A stretch of 64,000 nucleotides of DNA from Bremerella volcania (lineage in GTDB: Bacteria; Planctomycetota; Planctomycetia; Pirellulales; Pirellulaceae). The position numbers and the translations under genes were made by a program. Of this stretch, positions 29,186 to 38,012 are shown in pieces. Within the stretch, counting starts at the first letter, position 1, and the number at the start of each line of letters is the position of its first letter. The stretch covers positions 4,712,001-4,776,000 of the forward strand of contig NZ_CP036289.1 of the NCBI RefSeq assembly GCF_007748115.1, given 5' to 3'. The notes under the pieces were generated by a model. It was not told where the DNA came from. It saw only the letters and a list, made by a program, of their open reading frames with translations, and did no database searches.

Positions 29186-31036
29186 GTGACGAAGAACAGG
29201 CCTCAGCTATTGCGAATTCAACTCGCGATTGTTGTGAAACTAACTCTAACTTTGATGATCAGCTTTATGCTCAATCCATCACGCATTTCAGCGGCTACAG
29301 AAAACTCGAAACCTGTAAAAGCCTACGTTTGGGATCACCAGGATAAGTGGACGAATCGGACGGGTAGCGAGCAACTGTTGATTGAAGCTGGTTTCGACGT
29401 AGAGCTTCTCCCCATGGACAAGTCTCCTTGGGGGCTCACGGGGCTGATTTTCATCGGAAGCTTCGCCAGTGAGGATCCGGCCTATCAAGATTACATGAAG
29501 GAGTATTCCGAAGATCTCTATAAGTTTGTCGATGACGGCAACGTCCTGGTTCAAATGACGCAGGCGGATCAAACAGAGGACCGCCCGCCGTTTCTGCCCA
29601 CAACGCTCAAAGCGCGGCGCTGCGATGTCGACTCATCTGAGGTGTATGTCTTGTCGCCCAGTCATACGTTGGTCAACGGCATGCCGATTGCCAAGAACAA
29701 ACTCGAAATCACGCAAGAACGGCTCGGGTGGGAGACCTTCGATCGACAAGGTGGCTTTGAGGTGATTCTGAGTTCCGATGCCGGAGCGGGACACCCCATT
29801 CTCATGGAGGGCGCTTACGGCCAAGGACGAATTATCCTTGGAGCGATGCATATCGATAAGTCAATCGATGCGGATGGAAATCGAGTTGACGAGCCACAGC
29901 GGCAGGGTCTCGCAAGGCACTTTGCGAGGAATCTATTGGCCCACGTTCAAGACGTCGACGACCGCAAAGCAAAGGCAATCGAGGTCACCTTGTCTCCGAG
30001 AGTTCAGCGAGGGTTTGTCGAAGGTTCGTGGACGTTGGCATTGCTTCCCGATACGCAGGTCTATTCCCTCCGCTACCCTGGGTTGTTCTCCACGCAGACG
30101 GCTTGGCTTCGAGCCCATGCGAAGCAAAGAAACATTCAGTACGTCCTGCACCTGGGTGACATTACCAACAACAACACGCGAAAAGAGTGGGAACGCGCAT
30201 CCGAATCGATGCGTTTGCTTGATGACCAAGTGCCATATGCGCTTGTCGGTGGAAACCATGACTATGGCCCTTCGGGAGATGCCTCGACGAGAAAAACGTT
30301 TCTTAATGAATACTTCTCATTCGAGAAAATGGCCGAAATGCCCGGCTTTGGAGGTGCTTTCGAGGACAAAAAGCTCGACAACACCTTTCACTTGTTTGAG
30401 GTTGCAGGCCAAAAATGGATTATCATCGCATTAGAGTGGGGTCCTAGAGATGAGGTGATTGCCTGGGCCAACGATGTGATGAAGAGGCACGCGGATCGAA
30501 GAGGGATTTTGGTGACTCATGCGTACATGTACTCCGACTCTCGCCGATATGACCACACCGATCCGTCGCATCCCAATCACTGGAATCCGCACAACTATCG
30601 CACGCCACGCCCCGTAAACGATGGACAACAGCTGTGGGACAAACTCGTCCGCAAGCACAATTTCGTTTTTACTTTCAATGGGCACGTGCTCAACGATGGA
30701 ACCGGCTATCGAGCCGATCGAAATGACCAAGGCCAATTGGTGCACCAAATCCTTGCGAACTATCAGATGCGAGAACTCGGTGGAGAAGGTTACATGCGCC
30801 TACTTGAGTTCGATCCGGATGGAAATACGGTACATATGATGGCTTACAGCCCACTTCACGACAGTTACATGTTGGCTGGAGATCACACGTTCACGATCAA
30901 GCTTGATCAGGCACCGTCCGATCAGCCCGAACAGAACGCATCAGAGAAAGAGAGTGATTTAAAACGCAACGACGGTGAATCCATTTCGCTCGATAAATCA
31001 ATTCGACCACAAATGAAGACAGTGAAAGCCCCGTAA
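29186..31036 (+). CDS. Secreted calcineurin-type metallophosphoesterase with N-terminal ThuA-like domain
   Basis: The protein has 616 aa from a GTG at 29186 (GGAG at 29175-29178). A signal sequence spans about 10-37. The first domain (about 44-260) resembles ThuA/class I glutamine-amidotransferase-like folds (VKAYVWDHQDKW, LIFIGSFASED, GAYGQGRIILGAMHID) without an evident catalytic triad. The second (about 275-575) is a calcineurin-like phosphoesterase: LLPDTQVYS, HLGDITNN, GGNHDY, VTHAYMYSDS and FNGHVLNDGTG give the D-x-Q, GD, GNHD, H and GH metal motifs. It would cleave phosphate esters outside the cell. Its stop overlaps the phnD start (TAATG), so it is the first gene of the transporter operon. 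Confidence 0.85.
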   Translation: MTKNRPQLLRIQLAIVVKLTLTLMISFMLNPSRISAATENSKPVKAYVWDHQDKWTNRTGSEQLLIEAGFDVELLPMDKSPWGLTGLIFIGSFASEDPAYQDYMKEYSEDLYKFVDDGNVLVQMTQADQTEDRPPFLPTTLKARRCDVDSSEVYVLSPSHTLVNGMPIAKNKLEITQERLGWETFDRQGGFEVILSSDAGAGHPILMEGAYGQGRIILGAMHIDKSIDADGNRVDEPQRQGLARHFARNLLAHVQDVDDRKAKAIEVTLSPRVQRGFVEGSWTLALLPDTQVYSLRYPGLFSTQTAWLRAHAKQRNIQYVLHLGDITNNNTRKEWERASESMRLLDDQVPYALVGGNHDYGPSGDASTRKTFLNEYFSFEKMAEMPGFGGAFEDKKLDNTFHLFEVAGQKWIIIALEWGPRDEVIAWANDVMKRHADRRGILVTHAYMYSDSRRYDHTDPSHPNHWNPHNYRTPRPVNDGQQLWDKLVRKHNFVFTFNGHVLNDGTGYRADRNDQGQLVHQILANYQMRELGGEGYMRLLEFDPDGNTVHMMAYSPLHDSYMLAGDHTFTIKLDQAPSDQPEQNASEKESDLKRNDGESISLDKSIRPQMKTVKAP

Positions 31037-32016
31037 TGATTGGTTCGCCTGTCCGCCAAATTGTGATTTCTAATGTTTCGGCTTTACTAGTGATGGCCGG
31101 TGTTGTGTTGTCCGTCGTCGGTACGGTCTTTTTGGCGGAAGCAGTCCATGCCGCAGAGATCACTCGCGACGGTAGCGAGCAGCATCCGCTGCAGGTGATG
31201 CTTATCCCGGCGGACACAGGGGCGGATACGACGCTGAGTGACTTTAAGCCCGTCTTCAACGCGATCCAGGAAAACTTTGGCCTTCACTTTGAACTGAGAG
31301 TTGGCACGTCCTACGCAGCCGTTGTAGAAGGCCTCGTCGCAAAACGTGTCGATATCGCATTCGTCGGGCCGGTCACGTTTCATCAGGCGCATCGCAGAAA
31401 TGCCGCAGAGTTACTGGCCGTGGCCGTAAAGCATAACTCGAGTTCCTATCGCTCGGCAATCGTTGCACGTCGTGGGGACGAAAGCAAAAAGTTAATCGAT
31501 TTGCGTGGTAAAACGTTGGCCTTAGGGGATATCAACTCAACTTCCAGCTTTCGATTTCCCCTTGCCATGCTGCTCGAGGCTGGGGTTGATCCAGTACTTG
31601 GATTGAAACGCGTGGTGATCACCGGCAGTCATAGTAATGCTTTGGCCGCGCTGCGGGAGGGGCATGTTGATGCAGCAGGTTGTTCCCTTGATGCATTTGA
31701 AAAGGCAATCAATACCGGCTCGATCGATGCGAAGGAGTTTCAAGTTATTGCGGTCAGTCCGCCGATTCCCAACCCTCCCTTGGTGATGAATCCTTGCCTT
31801 ACGGATTCCGTAAAAAAGCAATTGCAGGAAGCATTTGAAAAGGTGCACCAATCGCCTGGCATCCGACGTGAGATGATTCGCGGTTATGGTGGTGATCAGT
31901 ACGAGCGATACGACATCAACTATCCGCAGAAGGATTTTGATGACGCCATCGCACAGCTTGCCCCCGTTACGCCTGAATTGATTGGCTCGATCATCGAGCG
32001 TGCGGCTAGTCGCTGA
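31036..32016 (+). CDS. phnD: Phosphonate-type ABC transporter substrate-binding protein (PhnD-like)
   Basis: The protein has 326 aa. A membrane-type signal lies at about 12-38. The body shows the PhnD family motif set: LQVMLIPADTGADTTLSDFKPVFNAIQENFG, VGTSYAAVVEGLVAKRVDIAFVGPVTF, RSAIVARRGD, LIDLRGKTLALGDINSTSSFRFPLAMLLEAG and HSNALAALREGHVDAAGCSLDAFEKA. The ST-S segment (SSFRFP) normally contacts the phosphonate or phosphite group. Being coupled to a phosphoesterase, it may take up an organophosphate, phosphite or phosphonate; the ligand is not fixed by sequence. Start overlaps the previous stop. Confidence 0.9.
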   Translation: MIGSPVRQIVISNVSALLVMAGVVLSVVGTVFLAEAVHAAEITRDGSEQHPLQVMLIPADTGADTTLSDFKPVFNAIQENFGLHFELRVGTSYAAVVEGLVAKRVDIAFVGPVTFHQAHRRNAAELLAVAVKHNSSSYRSAIVARRGDESKKLIDLRGKTLALGDINSTSSFRFPLAMLLEAGVDPVLGLKRVVITGSHSNALAALREGHVDAAGCSLDAFEKAINTGSIDAKEFQVIAVSPPIPNPPLVMNPCLTDSVKKQLQEAFEKVHQSPGIRREMIRGYGGDQYERYDINYPQKDFDDAIAQLAPVTPELIGSIIERAASR

Positions 32017-32115
32017 AATGGGGTTGGTATTGCCCGGCAAAACTCCTTTTCACCCTGATGCTTGTTAGGCGACCAGCGGCTTCCGTTTTGTTTTTGAATT
32101 TCAAGCCGAGAAGCA

Positions 32116-32865
32116 ATGCTCTCCATTCATGAAGTAAGCAAATCCTACGAAGGGAAATCTGGGCCAACAAAGGTCCTTCGCGGTGTCAGCATGGAGGTGA
32201 AACGGGGCGAGTTTTGCGTCATGCTCGGCAGTTCCGGAGCCGGTAAGTCAACGCTCTTGAAATTGATCAGTGGTCAATTGGCTGCAGATGAAGGGCAGAT
32301 CATAGTCGATGGTACTGTATTAACGAAAAGTAACTGCCGGCAGTTACAGCGGCAGATCGGCATGGTTCACCAACATTTCGAGTTAGTCGAACGGCTAACA
32401 TGCCTTGACAACTTGATGCTGGGTTTGCTTCCCTGGGTACCATGGTACCGTTCTGTTTTTCGCTATTGGACCAATCAAGAGCGAACCATGGCATGTCAAT
32501 GGCTTGCACGAGTCGGGCTAGAGCCATCGCACGCGTTGCGACGTTCAGGAAAGCTTTCCGGCGGCCAACAACAAAGAGTCGCCATCGCCAGGGCTCTTAT
32601 TCGAAAACCGAAATTGGTCCTCGCTGACGAGCCCGTTGCAAGTCTCGACCCCGAAACGAGTCATTCGATTCTGACGCTATTGCGCGGAGTTGCCCGTGAG
32701 TGTAATGCCACCGTTCTATGCAGTCTTCACCAGCCGGACCTCGCACACGAATTTGCAGATCGCATCATTCACTTAACGTCAGGTGTGATTAAGTTCGATG
32801 GACCAGTGGCCGATTGGAGTGGAAAGTCGACGTACCGCGATCTTACGACTACGCAAAGCAACTAG
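32116..32865 (+). CDS. phnC: Phosphonate-type ABC transporter ATP-binding protein (PhnC-like)
   Basis: The protein has 249 aa. Walker A is GSSGAGKST (about 37-45), the Q-loop MVHQHFELV, the ABC signature [15 protein letters not shown] (about 139-153), Walker [14 protein letters not shown] (about 159-171) and the switch His in CSLHQPD. The close similarity to PhnC extends through the insertion [15 protein letters not shown]. It lies 99 nt behind phnD and energises import through the permease that follows. Confidence 0.94.
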   Translation: MLSIHEVSKSYEGKSGPTKVLRGVSMEVKRGEFCVMLGSSGAGKSTLLKLISGQLAADEGQIIVDGTVLTKSNCRQLQRQIGMVHQHFELVERLTCLDNLMLGLLPWVPWYRSVFRYWTNQERTMACQWLARVGLEPSHALRRSGKLSGGQQQRVAIARALIRKPKLVLADEPVASLDPETSHSILTLLRGVARECNATVLCSLHQPDLAHEFADRIIHLTSGVIKFDGPVADWSGKSTYRDLTTTQSN

Positions 32866-32945
32866 CCCAGTCAGTGCCAGACCGTTCCTTGATAATCGAA
32901 AAATGATCCGAGCGTCGGCAAACGAAAGCAACAAAGGGAATCCCA

Positions 32946-34010
32946 GTGGCGTCCACCCATGGTCTTTCTGGAGACCAGCCTAACAAATCGGTAGATTTCG
33001 ACGCGATGAAGCAAGCGGGATGGCCAGTCCGGCGCCGTTCCCTTATTCCTACTTTGTTGGCAACGATTCTGATTAGCTCTGCTCTCGTTTATTCATTCGG
33101 CCGAGTTGGACTGAGCTCGGCCGCCGGCGAAACCGTCCAGGCAATTCTCTCGATGGTTGGCCTGGGGGAGTCGAGTCAAGTTGTCGAAGCGACGACACGT
33201 TTTTTCGATCAAGGCTGGCCGCCTGTTATTTCCAGCGAGCAAGAGACGAGTCGAATCGAGAAATTCAATCGCGAAGACTTGCCTTGGCTTAGTCACATCG
33301 AGACAAGAGAGGTTCCTTCGATATCGGTCGAGTTTGTCGATGGGACGGTTGTCGAACGTGAAGTGACCGAGACGAAAGAGGTTCTTGTCAAGCCGGTAGG
33401 GTATCTTCAGCGAGTTGCTTGGTTGATGTGGGAAACGTTGGAAATCGCCCTATGGGGAACGATCATGGCGATCGCGTGCGGATTTCCCTTGGGCATGCTA
33501 GGGGCGAAAAGAATATGTCGAGTTGGTCCTCTTGTTTTGCTGGCACGTTCGGTCTGCAGCCTTAGTCGAGCTATTCCGGAGTTGATTTCAGCGCTCTTCT
33601 TTGTCCTGCTGTTTGGTTTTGGCCCTGCGGCAGGCGTATTAGCGCTCGGCTTGCATTCCGCTGGCTTTCTAGGCAAGTTCTTCGCCGACGACATCGACAA
33701 TACCAAGCCAGGTCCATCCGACGCACTGGCGTGCAGTGGTGTAGGTCGGTTCGGTGTGTTCCTGCATGCCCTGTTGCCGCAAGTCTTGCCGCAGTATCTC
33801 GCCTACATCCAGTACATCCTGGAACGCAATGTACGAGCCGCAACCGTACTTGGTATCGTCGGGGCTGGGGGAATCGGCGTCGAACTGATGGGCAAGTGGC
33901 ATAACTTTCAGTTCGGACATGCGACGACCGTTCTCATTGCTATCTTTCTTACGGTTGTGATTCTCGAAGCAATTTCCCAAACGCTTCGCATGAGGTGGAT
34001 CCAAGATTAA
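32946..34010 (+). CDS. phnE: Phosphonate-type ABC transporter permease (PhnE-like)
   Basis: The protein has 354 aa from GTG 32946 (AAGGGA at 32934-32939); ATG 33006 would drop 20 residues. A helix near 36-54 is followed by a periplasmic stretch of about 95 aa that is longer than in typical PhnE. The permease domain (about 155-345) has the EAA-like loop (CSGVGRFGVFLHALLPQVLPQYLAYI) and the family mark ERNVRAATVLGIVGAGGIG. It completes the importer with phnD and phnC. Confidence 0.9.
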   Translation: MASTHGLSGDQPNKSVDFDAMKQAGWPVRRRSLIPTLLATILISSALVYSFGRVGLSSAAGETVQAILSMVGLGESSQVVEATTRFFDQGWPPVISSEQETSRIEKFNREDLPWLSHIETREVPSISVEFVDGTVVEREVTETKEVLVKPVGYLQRVAWLMWETLEIALWGTIMAIACGFPLGMLGAKRICRVGPLVLLARSVCSLSRAIPELISALFFVLLFGFGPAAGVLALGLHSAGFLGKFFADDIDNTKPGPSDALACSGVGRFGVFLHALLPQVLPQYLAYIQYILERNVRAATVLGIVGAGGIGVELMGKWHNFQFGHATTVLIAIFLTVVILEAISQTLRMRWIQD

Positions 34011-34043
34011 ATAGGCCCTGTCACAATCAACGATGCGGCAGTT

Positions 34044-35279
34044 TCAGTCTTGAAAAAGCTGAAAACAGCCAAAGTGGTACGCCCTCATCTTAGAAATTAG
34101 CGCTTCCCCCGACGATTGGAACTGTTCGGGCGACAGCTTGATTGCTTCGCGTGCGTGCTGAGTCGCCAATGCCGTTTCCTGGATGTCCTCGTAGAATTGC
34201 GCGAGCAGAAAGTGGCGTTCGGCAGTCGGTTCCAATTCCAAGAGTTGTAGGTAGGTCGTCTCTGCCTGGCTGATTCTCCCAAGTTTACGAAGGGCAAACG
34301 CTTGGCCTTGGATCGACTTGGCCAGCCTCGCATGGCGTATTTCCGAATTGCTTTCCTTCTGCCAGAATTCCGTCGCCAGGCGAAAATGAAAGAGAGACTC
34401 TTCCCAATCGCGACGGTCTTGATAGATGGTGCCAATCAATTCATGGCCACCGTGCATGGCAAATGCATGCTCCTGTGCAATAGGAAGCAGCAGCAATAGA
34501 GCGTCATCTCGATTGCCCAAAACAGCGAGATCGATCGCTCTTTCGATTCGCTTCTGTGGCGGAGTCTCTTCCGGCAATGGCAGCATCGTTCGGCGCTTGA
34601 CTGCTTCAATCTTGATTTCCAATTCGCCGATGAGTGCCCCAATCGGTATTTCTCGAAATGAACTTTGAGCATTCAGCGTGACGCAGCGTTTCAGGATCCG
34701 CGATGCCTCGGCAAGTCTCGATTGATTCACATACTCGAATGCCATGCTCATACTCGAATTCATCTTGGCGCGTTCGTAGGTTGCCGGGACAAGCACCAGG
34801 AGCAGGATGGCGAATACCCATGGGTCATAATAGCTTGTTCGCCATTGGTCGGAGGTGGCTGAAAAAAGCCAGCGACTCCTGAACGCGAGAAGCGTACAGG
34901 CTATTCCTAGCGACGCCGTCATCGCAGCCGCGATTCGCGACAGGAGGTTGCCGTGCTCCAACGTGGCAACGGGCGTGTCCTGAACGACATTCCAGAAGCA
35001 AAGACGGAAAGTGCCTAGTAAGACAACGCCTATTAGCATGACAATCGTGGATGCCGAACCGGGGGAGTAAAATCGATCTTGCAGGTACGCTACGATTAAC
35101 CAGCCGATAGGTATGCCACAGGCAATGGTAACGAGTCCCACGTCCCACCAGGCATACGGCAGCAAGATCCCTTCGTTGGTGCCAGCCATGAACAGCGTCC
35201 CTGTCCATATGCCTAGTACGACAATAGCCAACAGCCGCTGGGAGGATGAGTCTTGTGGGTGAGTACTTTGATTCTCCAT
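34044..35279 (-). CDS. Membrane protein with C-terminal tetratricopeptide repeats
   Basis: The protein has 411 aa from ATG 35279 (GAGG eight bases upstream); longer starts would overlap the upstream gene. The first 175 residues hold five to six membrane helices. From about 195 the sequence becomes helical repeats: AFEYVNQSRLAEASRILKRCVTLN, AIDLAVLGNRDDALLLLLPIAQE, RRDWEESLFHFRLATEFW, AFALRKLGRISQAETTYLQLLELEP and AQFYEDIQETALATQHAREAIKLSP. These are TPR motifs for protein contacts. It starts 20 nt after the His-rich membrane protein gene, so the two products likely work together. No function is known to me. Confidence 0.78.
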   Translation of the reverse strand: MENQSTHPQDSSSQRLLAIVVLGIWTGTLFMAGTNEGILLPYAWWDVGLVTIACGIPIGWLIVAYLQDRFYSPGSASTIVMLIGVVLLGTFRLCFWNVVQDTPVATLEHGNLLSRIAAAMTASLGIACTLLAFRSRWLFSATSDQWRTSYYDPWVFAILLLVLVPATYERAKMNSSMSMAFEYVNQSRLAEASRILKRCVTLNAQSSFREIPIGALIGELEIKIEAVKRRTMLPLPEETPPQKRIERAIDLAVLGNRDDALLLLLPIAQEHAFAMHGGHELIGTIYQDRRDWEESLFHFRLATEFWQKESNSEIRHARLAKSIQGQAFALRKLGRISQAETTYLQLLELEPTAERHFLLAQFYEDIQETALATQHAREAIKLSPEQFQSSGEALISKMRAYHFGCFQLFQD

Positions 35280-35299
35280 CGCACTACCTCGTTTCATTC

Positions 35300-36376
35300 C
35301 TAACAAGCACCCGCAGATTCGACGGGGATATTTACCTTCCGTTTCTTCCAGAGCGATCCGTCGTATCCGTAATGCAGAAAGGCAACGATTACGTTTAACA
35401 GTAACCAAGTTTCCACGAACTGATGCTCGAATAGCCAACTGCAAGACCCGAGGACCACAACAAAAATCAGAAGCGAGAATACCCACCTTGAGGCAATCCA
35501 CTGGAAGATCCTGTCACGCGCGTCGATCTCACCGTCACCGCTCTGCTTGTGCATTCGCCATCCGACGACCGCCAAATATTCGCTGGCATGAAACCACGCC
35601 GAAGCGGTGGTCAAAGCCAAGACGATCGCCGGAAAGCCGCTGTGTATAGCCCATAGCATTCCGGAAAAAAGGCCGACCACACTCACTAAATAGACGAGAC
35701 GGCCCATGGAATGCCGGTTCCAATTCCATAGGCAATCAAAGAGTACGACACACGGTAAAATGAGAACAACCCAATCTAAGACAACTAGGAAGTCAGAGAG
35801 CGTTCCCGGCCGGATGGCAACCTGAGCTACCCGCACAATGCAATAGAGCATGAACGCGCGAAGCATGATCTTTTCCAGCCAGCCAGGCAGGAAGGTTCTT
35901 GCCTGAGCAAGGCGACCGTAGATGCGGTAGATTCCATGATGTTGGGATGCAAAGTGCCAGGCATTCCATGCGTAGTCAATCGCCAACAGGCACGTCAGCT
36001 CGCCCGTCCCGATGCGAATTCCGACACAGATCAATACTACCGCGATGGCAAAACCGAGGAAGAATCGAGGTCTTGCGCGATAAGGATTACGATCGAGTAG
36101 AACCAGGCCTAACGTGCTCCACCGATGTGGTGTGGTAATGAAATAGATCTGCCAGAATTGGATTGCTTGCCGACTCGAGACATCGTCGAAGTACTGTATG
36201 AGCACAAGCATGGGCCAGAAGACGTTCGCAATCAGAAGAAGGTCCATCCAAGGGCCAAGGATCCAGCCTGATTTTTGCGAACGTGTTTCTGGGCCATCAT
36301 TGTTTGTCGGTCGGACAGAGGGCACGGTATCGGTAATGCCCGCCGATTGAAATTCTTCCTGCAAGAGATCACTCAT
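35300..36376 (-). CDS. His-rich polytopic membrane protein, unknown function
   Basis: The protein has 358 aa with eight or nine predicted membrane spans. Histidines sit in conserved-looking motifs near helix ends: TTPHRW (H84), NAWHFASQHHG (H141, H146, H147), SAWFHASEY (H263, E266) and FLHYGYDGSLWK (H335, D339). This spacing recalls membrane-bound di-metal oxygenases or the Brp/Blh carotenoid oxygenase group, but I cannot match it to one family with confidence. The TPR membrane protein follows in the same operon, and a lipoprotein/DUF1559 pair lies upstream on the same strand. Confidence 0.7.
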   Translation of the reverse strand: MSDLLQEEFQSAGITDTVPSVRPTNNDGPETRSQKSGWILGPWMDLLLIANVFWPMLVLIQYFDDVSSRQAIQFWQIYFITTPHRWSTLGLVLLDRNPYRARPRFFLGFAIAVVLICVGIRIGTGELTCLLAIDYAWNAWHFASQHHGIYRIYGRLAQARTFLPGWLEKIMLRAFMLYCIVRVAQVAIRPGTLSDFLVVLDWVVLILPCVVLFDCLWNWNRHSMGRLVYLVSVVGLFSGMLWAIHSGFPAIVLALTTASAWFHASEYLAVVGWRMHKQSGDGEIDARDRIFQWIASRWVFSLLIFVVVLGSCSWLFEHQFVETWLLLNVIVAFLHYGYDGSLWKKRKVNIPVESAGAC

Positions 36377-36398
36377 ATCAAAACGTTGAGCACACGTG

Positions 36399-36872
36399 CT
36401 ACATGCGTTTCAGATCGATTGTCAATTCATTCGCGTCTTGGGGTTTTACTTCAACGATGACGGGAGACTTAACAGGATCAGCGTAGACAAAAGGAATTCG
36501 GTCTCCTTTGGCGACCGTTTCGATCGGCTCGGACGACATCTTTGGTTCTCCTCCCCCGTCACTGGCCACCATCTCGGGTTCATCGGAAACCGACTGAACG
36601 ACCATCACGCGGAATTTACCGGGAATGGAGCCGTCGCCTTGGTGGTAGGTCGACATAACAAAAGTCCCGTCGTCCCGTATCTCTCCTCCCGCCGCTTTGC
36701 CTTCCTGGTTGCCTATCGGGACAAATGAGATCGCTCCTCCTCCTTTCAACGGCTTCCCATTAAATTGAATCACTCCGGAGGTTGGATAAGCCTTGGGCTG
36801 ATCACTTTGCGAGCAGCCTGCGATCGAAAAAAAAAGAACCAACAGTGCGAACGGTCGAAAGAATTGCAGCAT
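36399..36872 (-). CDS. Small lipoprotein, carboxypeptidase-regulatory-like type
   Basis: The protein has 157 aa from the ATG at 36872 (AGGA eight bases upstream); the frame is open to 36905. The signal ends in lipobox SIAGC. The body has YPTSGVIQFNGKPLKGGGAISFVPIG, EIRDDGTFVMSTYHQGDGSIPGKFRVMVVQS and ends VEVKPQDANELTIDLKR, an Ig-like domain of the kind that accompanies DUF1559 proteins. It lies 120 nt after the DUF1559 gene on the minus strand and 22 nt before the His-rich membrane protein gene. Confidence 0.84.
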   Translation of the reverse strand: MLQFFRPFALLVLFFSIAGCSQSDQPKAYPTSGVIQFNGKPLKGGGAISFVPIGNQEGKAAGGEIRDDGTFVMSTYHQGDGSIPGKFRVMVVQSVSDEPEMVASDGGGEPKMSSEPIETVAKGDRIPFVYADPVKSPVIVEVKPQDANELTIDLKRM

Positions 36873-36992
36873 TGGGCGTTTCCTAAAAGCAGAAGTATTA
36901 ACCACGGCCCAAGGCTGCGAGTCCCGTTTCTCTCGCAGCCCCGGCTAAGTTGCCGCTGTCAAAGCGACATCATTGGCGTCTTAGTCGTATGG

Positions 36993-38012
36993 CTAGGGAA
37001 TGGAAACTACCTCGCCTCCACCGCGGGTTCCCAAGCCTTGCCATATCGTGAGGTCGATGGTTTCCGCAAAGAACCGAACGGAACCGTCCGTCATAGCCGC
37101 CATCACGCCGCCTGGGTGATAACTGCGTGCCGCCGAATACATCTCGGTATACGGGCTGCCAATTTGAACACACGGCATCCCTTCCTCTGGATAGCTGCGA
37201 CATCCCCAAACGCCGTCGGGTGTGGTGCTGTTAGGGCCAGTCTTCGTGCTGAAAATGTCAGCCCCCATGACCGGGTAAGCCCAAGTTCCACGTGTGTCCT
37301 GGTACGACGGGCCGGTGCTACTGGACAGCCGATACTTTAGCTCACTAAGCGAAACGGTGTTCGCCGTGCCGTCGGTCACGTCTTTCATGCTGAAGTCAGA
37401 GTTGTTCCCGAAGACGCCACCTTCGTCACCCGTATTCGTATGAATCATTCCGTACCCGGCTTTGCCATAACAGGCAGAGTAATTGCCACGGGCTAGATCT
37501 TCGAGGCCAGTTCCGTTTGCCATCTGCTCACCGACAGTTGGGTGAGAAGGACAGTTCATGGCGTCAAGTTGTTCCGAGCCGACCGTAATGCCTTGCGACG
37601 TATAGGTGCCGTTGCCAAGCCAATCGGTTACTTCTGGCCGCTCGTTTGCGATTTTCATGAACTGCTCGTGCAACGCAGGCTGTTCGATGTGGGAGAGAAT
37701 TAGCAGATTCCATGACGCCCCAATGGCAGCCGTCCCACTACCATGAGCACCGTTGGGATTGTCTCCCCGCCCGTTGATTGATCCGGAAGGGAATACTTGG
37801 AATGTGTCGTGGTAGTTATGGATCGCGAGTTGCAGTTGCTTTAGCTGATTCGAGCACGACATCCGACGTGCTGCTTCTCGGGCTTGCTGAACTGCGGGGA
37901 GTAGCAACGAGACGAGCACACCAATAATGGCAATGACAACTAGCAACTCGACTAATGTGAATCCAGTTGGTAATCCTCGCGAGACACGATTGGGCAAACC
38001 AATAACCTTCAT
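36993..38012 (-). CDS. DUF1559 domain protein with prepilin-like N terminus (third copy)
   Basis: The protein has 339 aa from the ATG at 38012, with GGAG six bases upstream; the frame is open to 38156 but the extension is not pilin-like. It carries [38 protein letters not shown], and [19 protein letters not shown] as the C-terminal H-x9-DG box. Sequence outside the N terminus and the C-terminal box differs clearly from the copies at 2079 and 18085, so it is not a recent duplicate. The lipoprotein gene downstream is its partner. Confidence 0.92.
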   Translation of the reverse strand: MKVIGLPNRVSRGLPTGFTLVELLVVIAIIGVLVSLLLPAVQQAREAARRMSCSNQLKQLQLAIHNYHDTFQVFPSGSINGRGDNPNGAHGSGTAAIGASWNLLILSHIEQPALHEQFMKIANERPEVTDWLGNGTYTSQGITVGSEQLDAMNCPSHPTVGEQMANGTGLEDLARGNYSACYGKAGYGMIHTNTGDEGGVFGNNSDFSMKDVTDGTANTVSLSELKYRLSSSTGPSYQDTRGTWAYPVMGADIFSTKTGPNSTTPDGVWGCRSYPEEGMPCVQIGSPYTEMYSAARSYHPGGVMAAMTDGSVRFFAETIDLTIWQGLGTRGGGEVVSIP

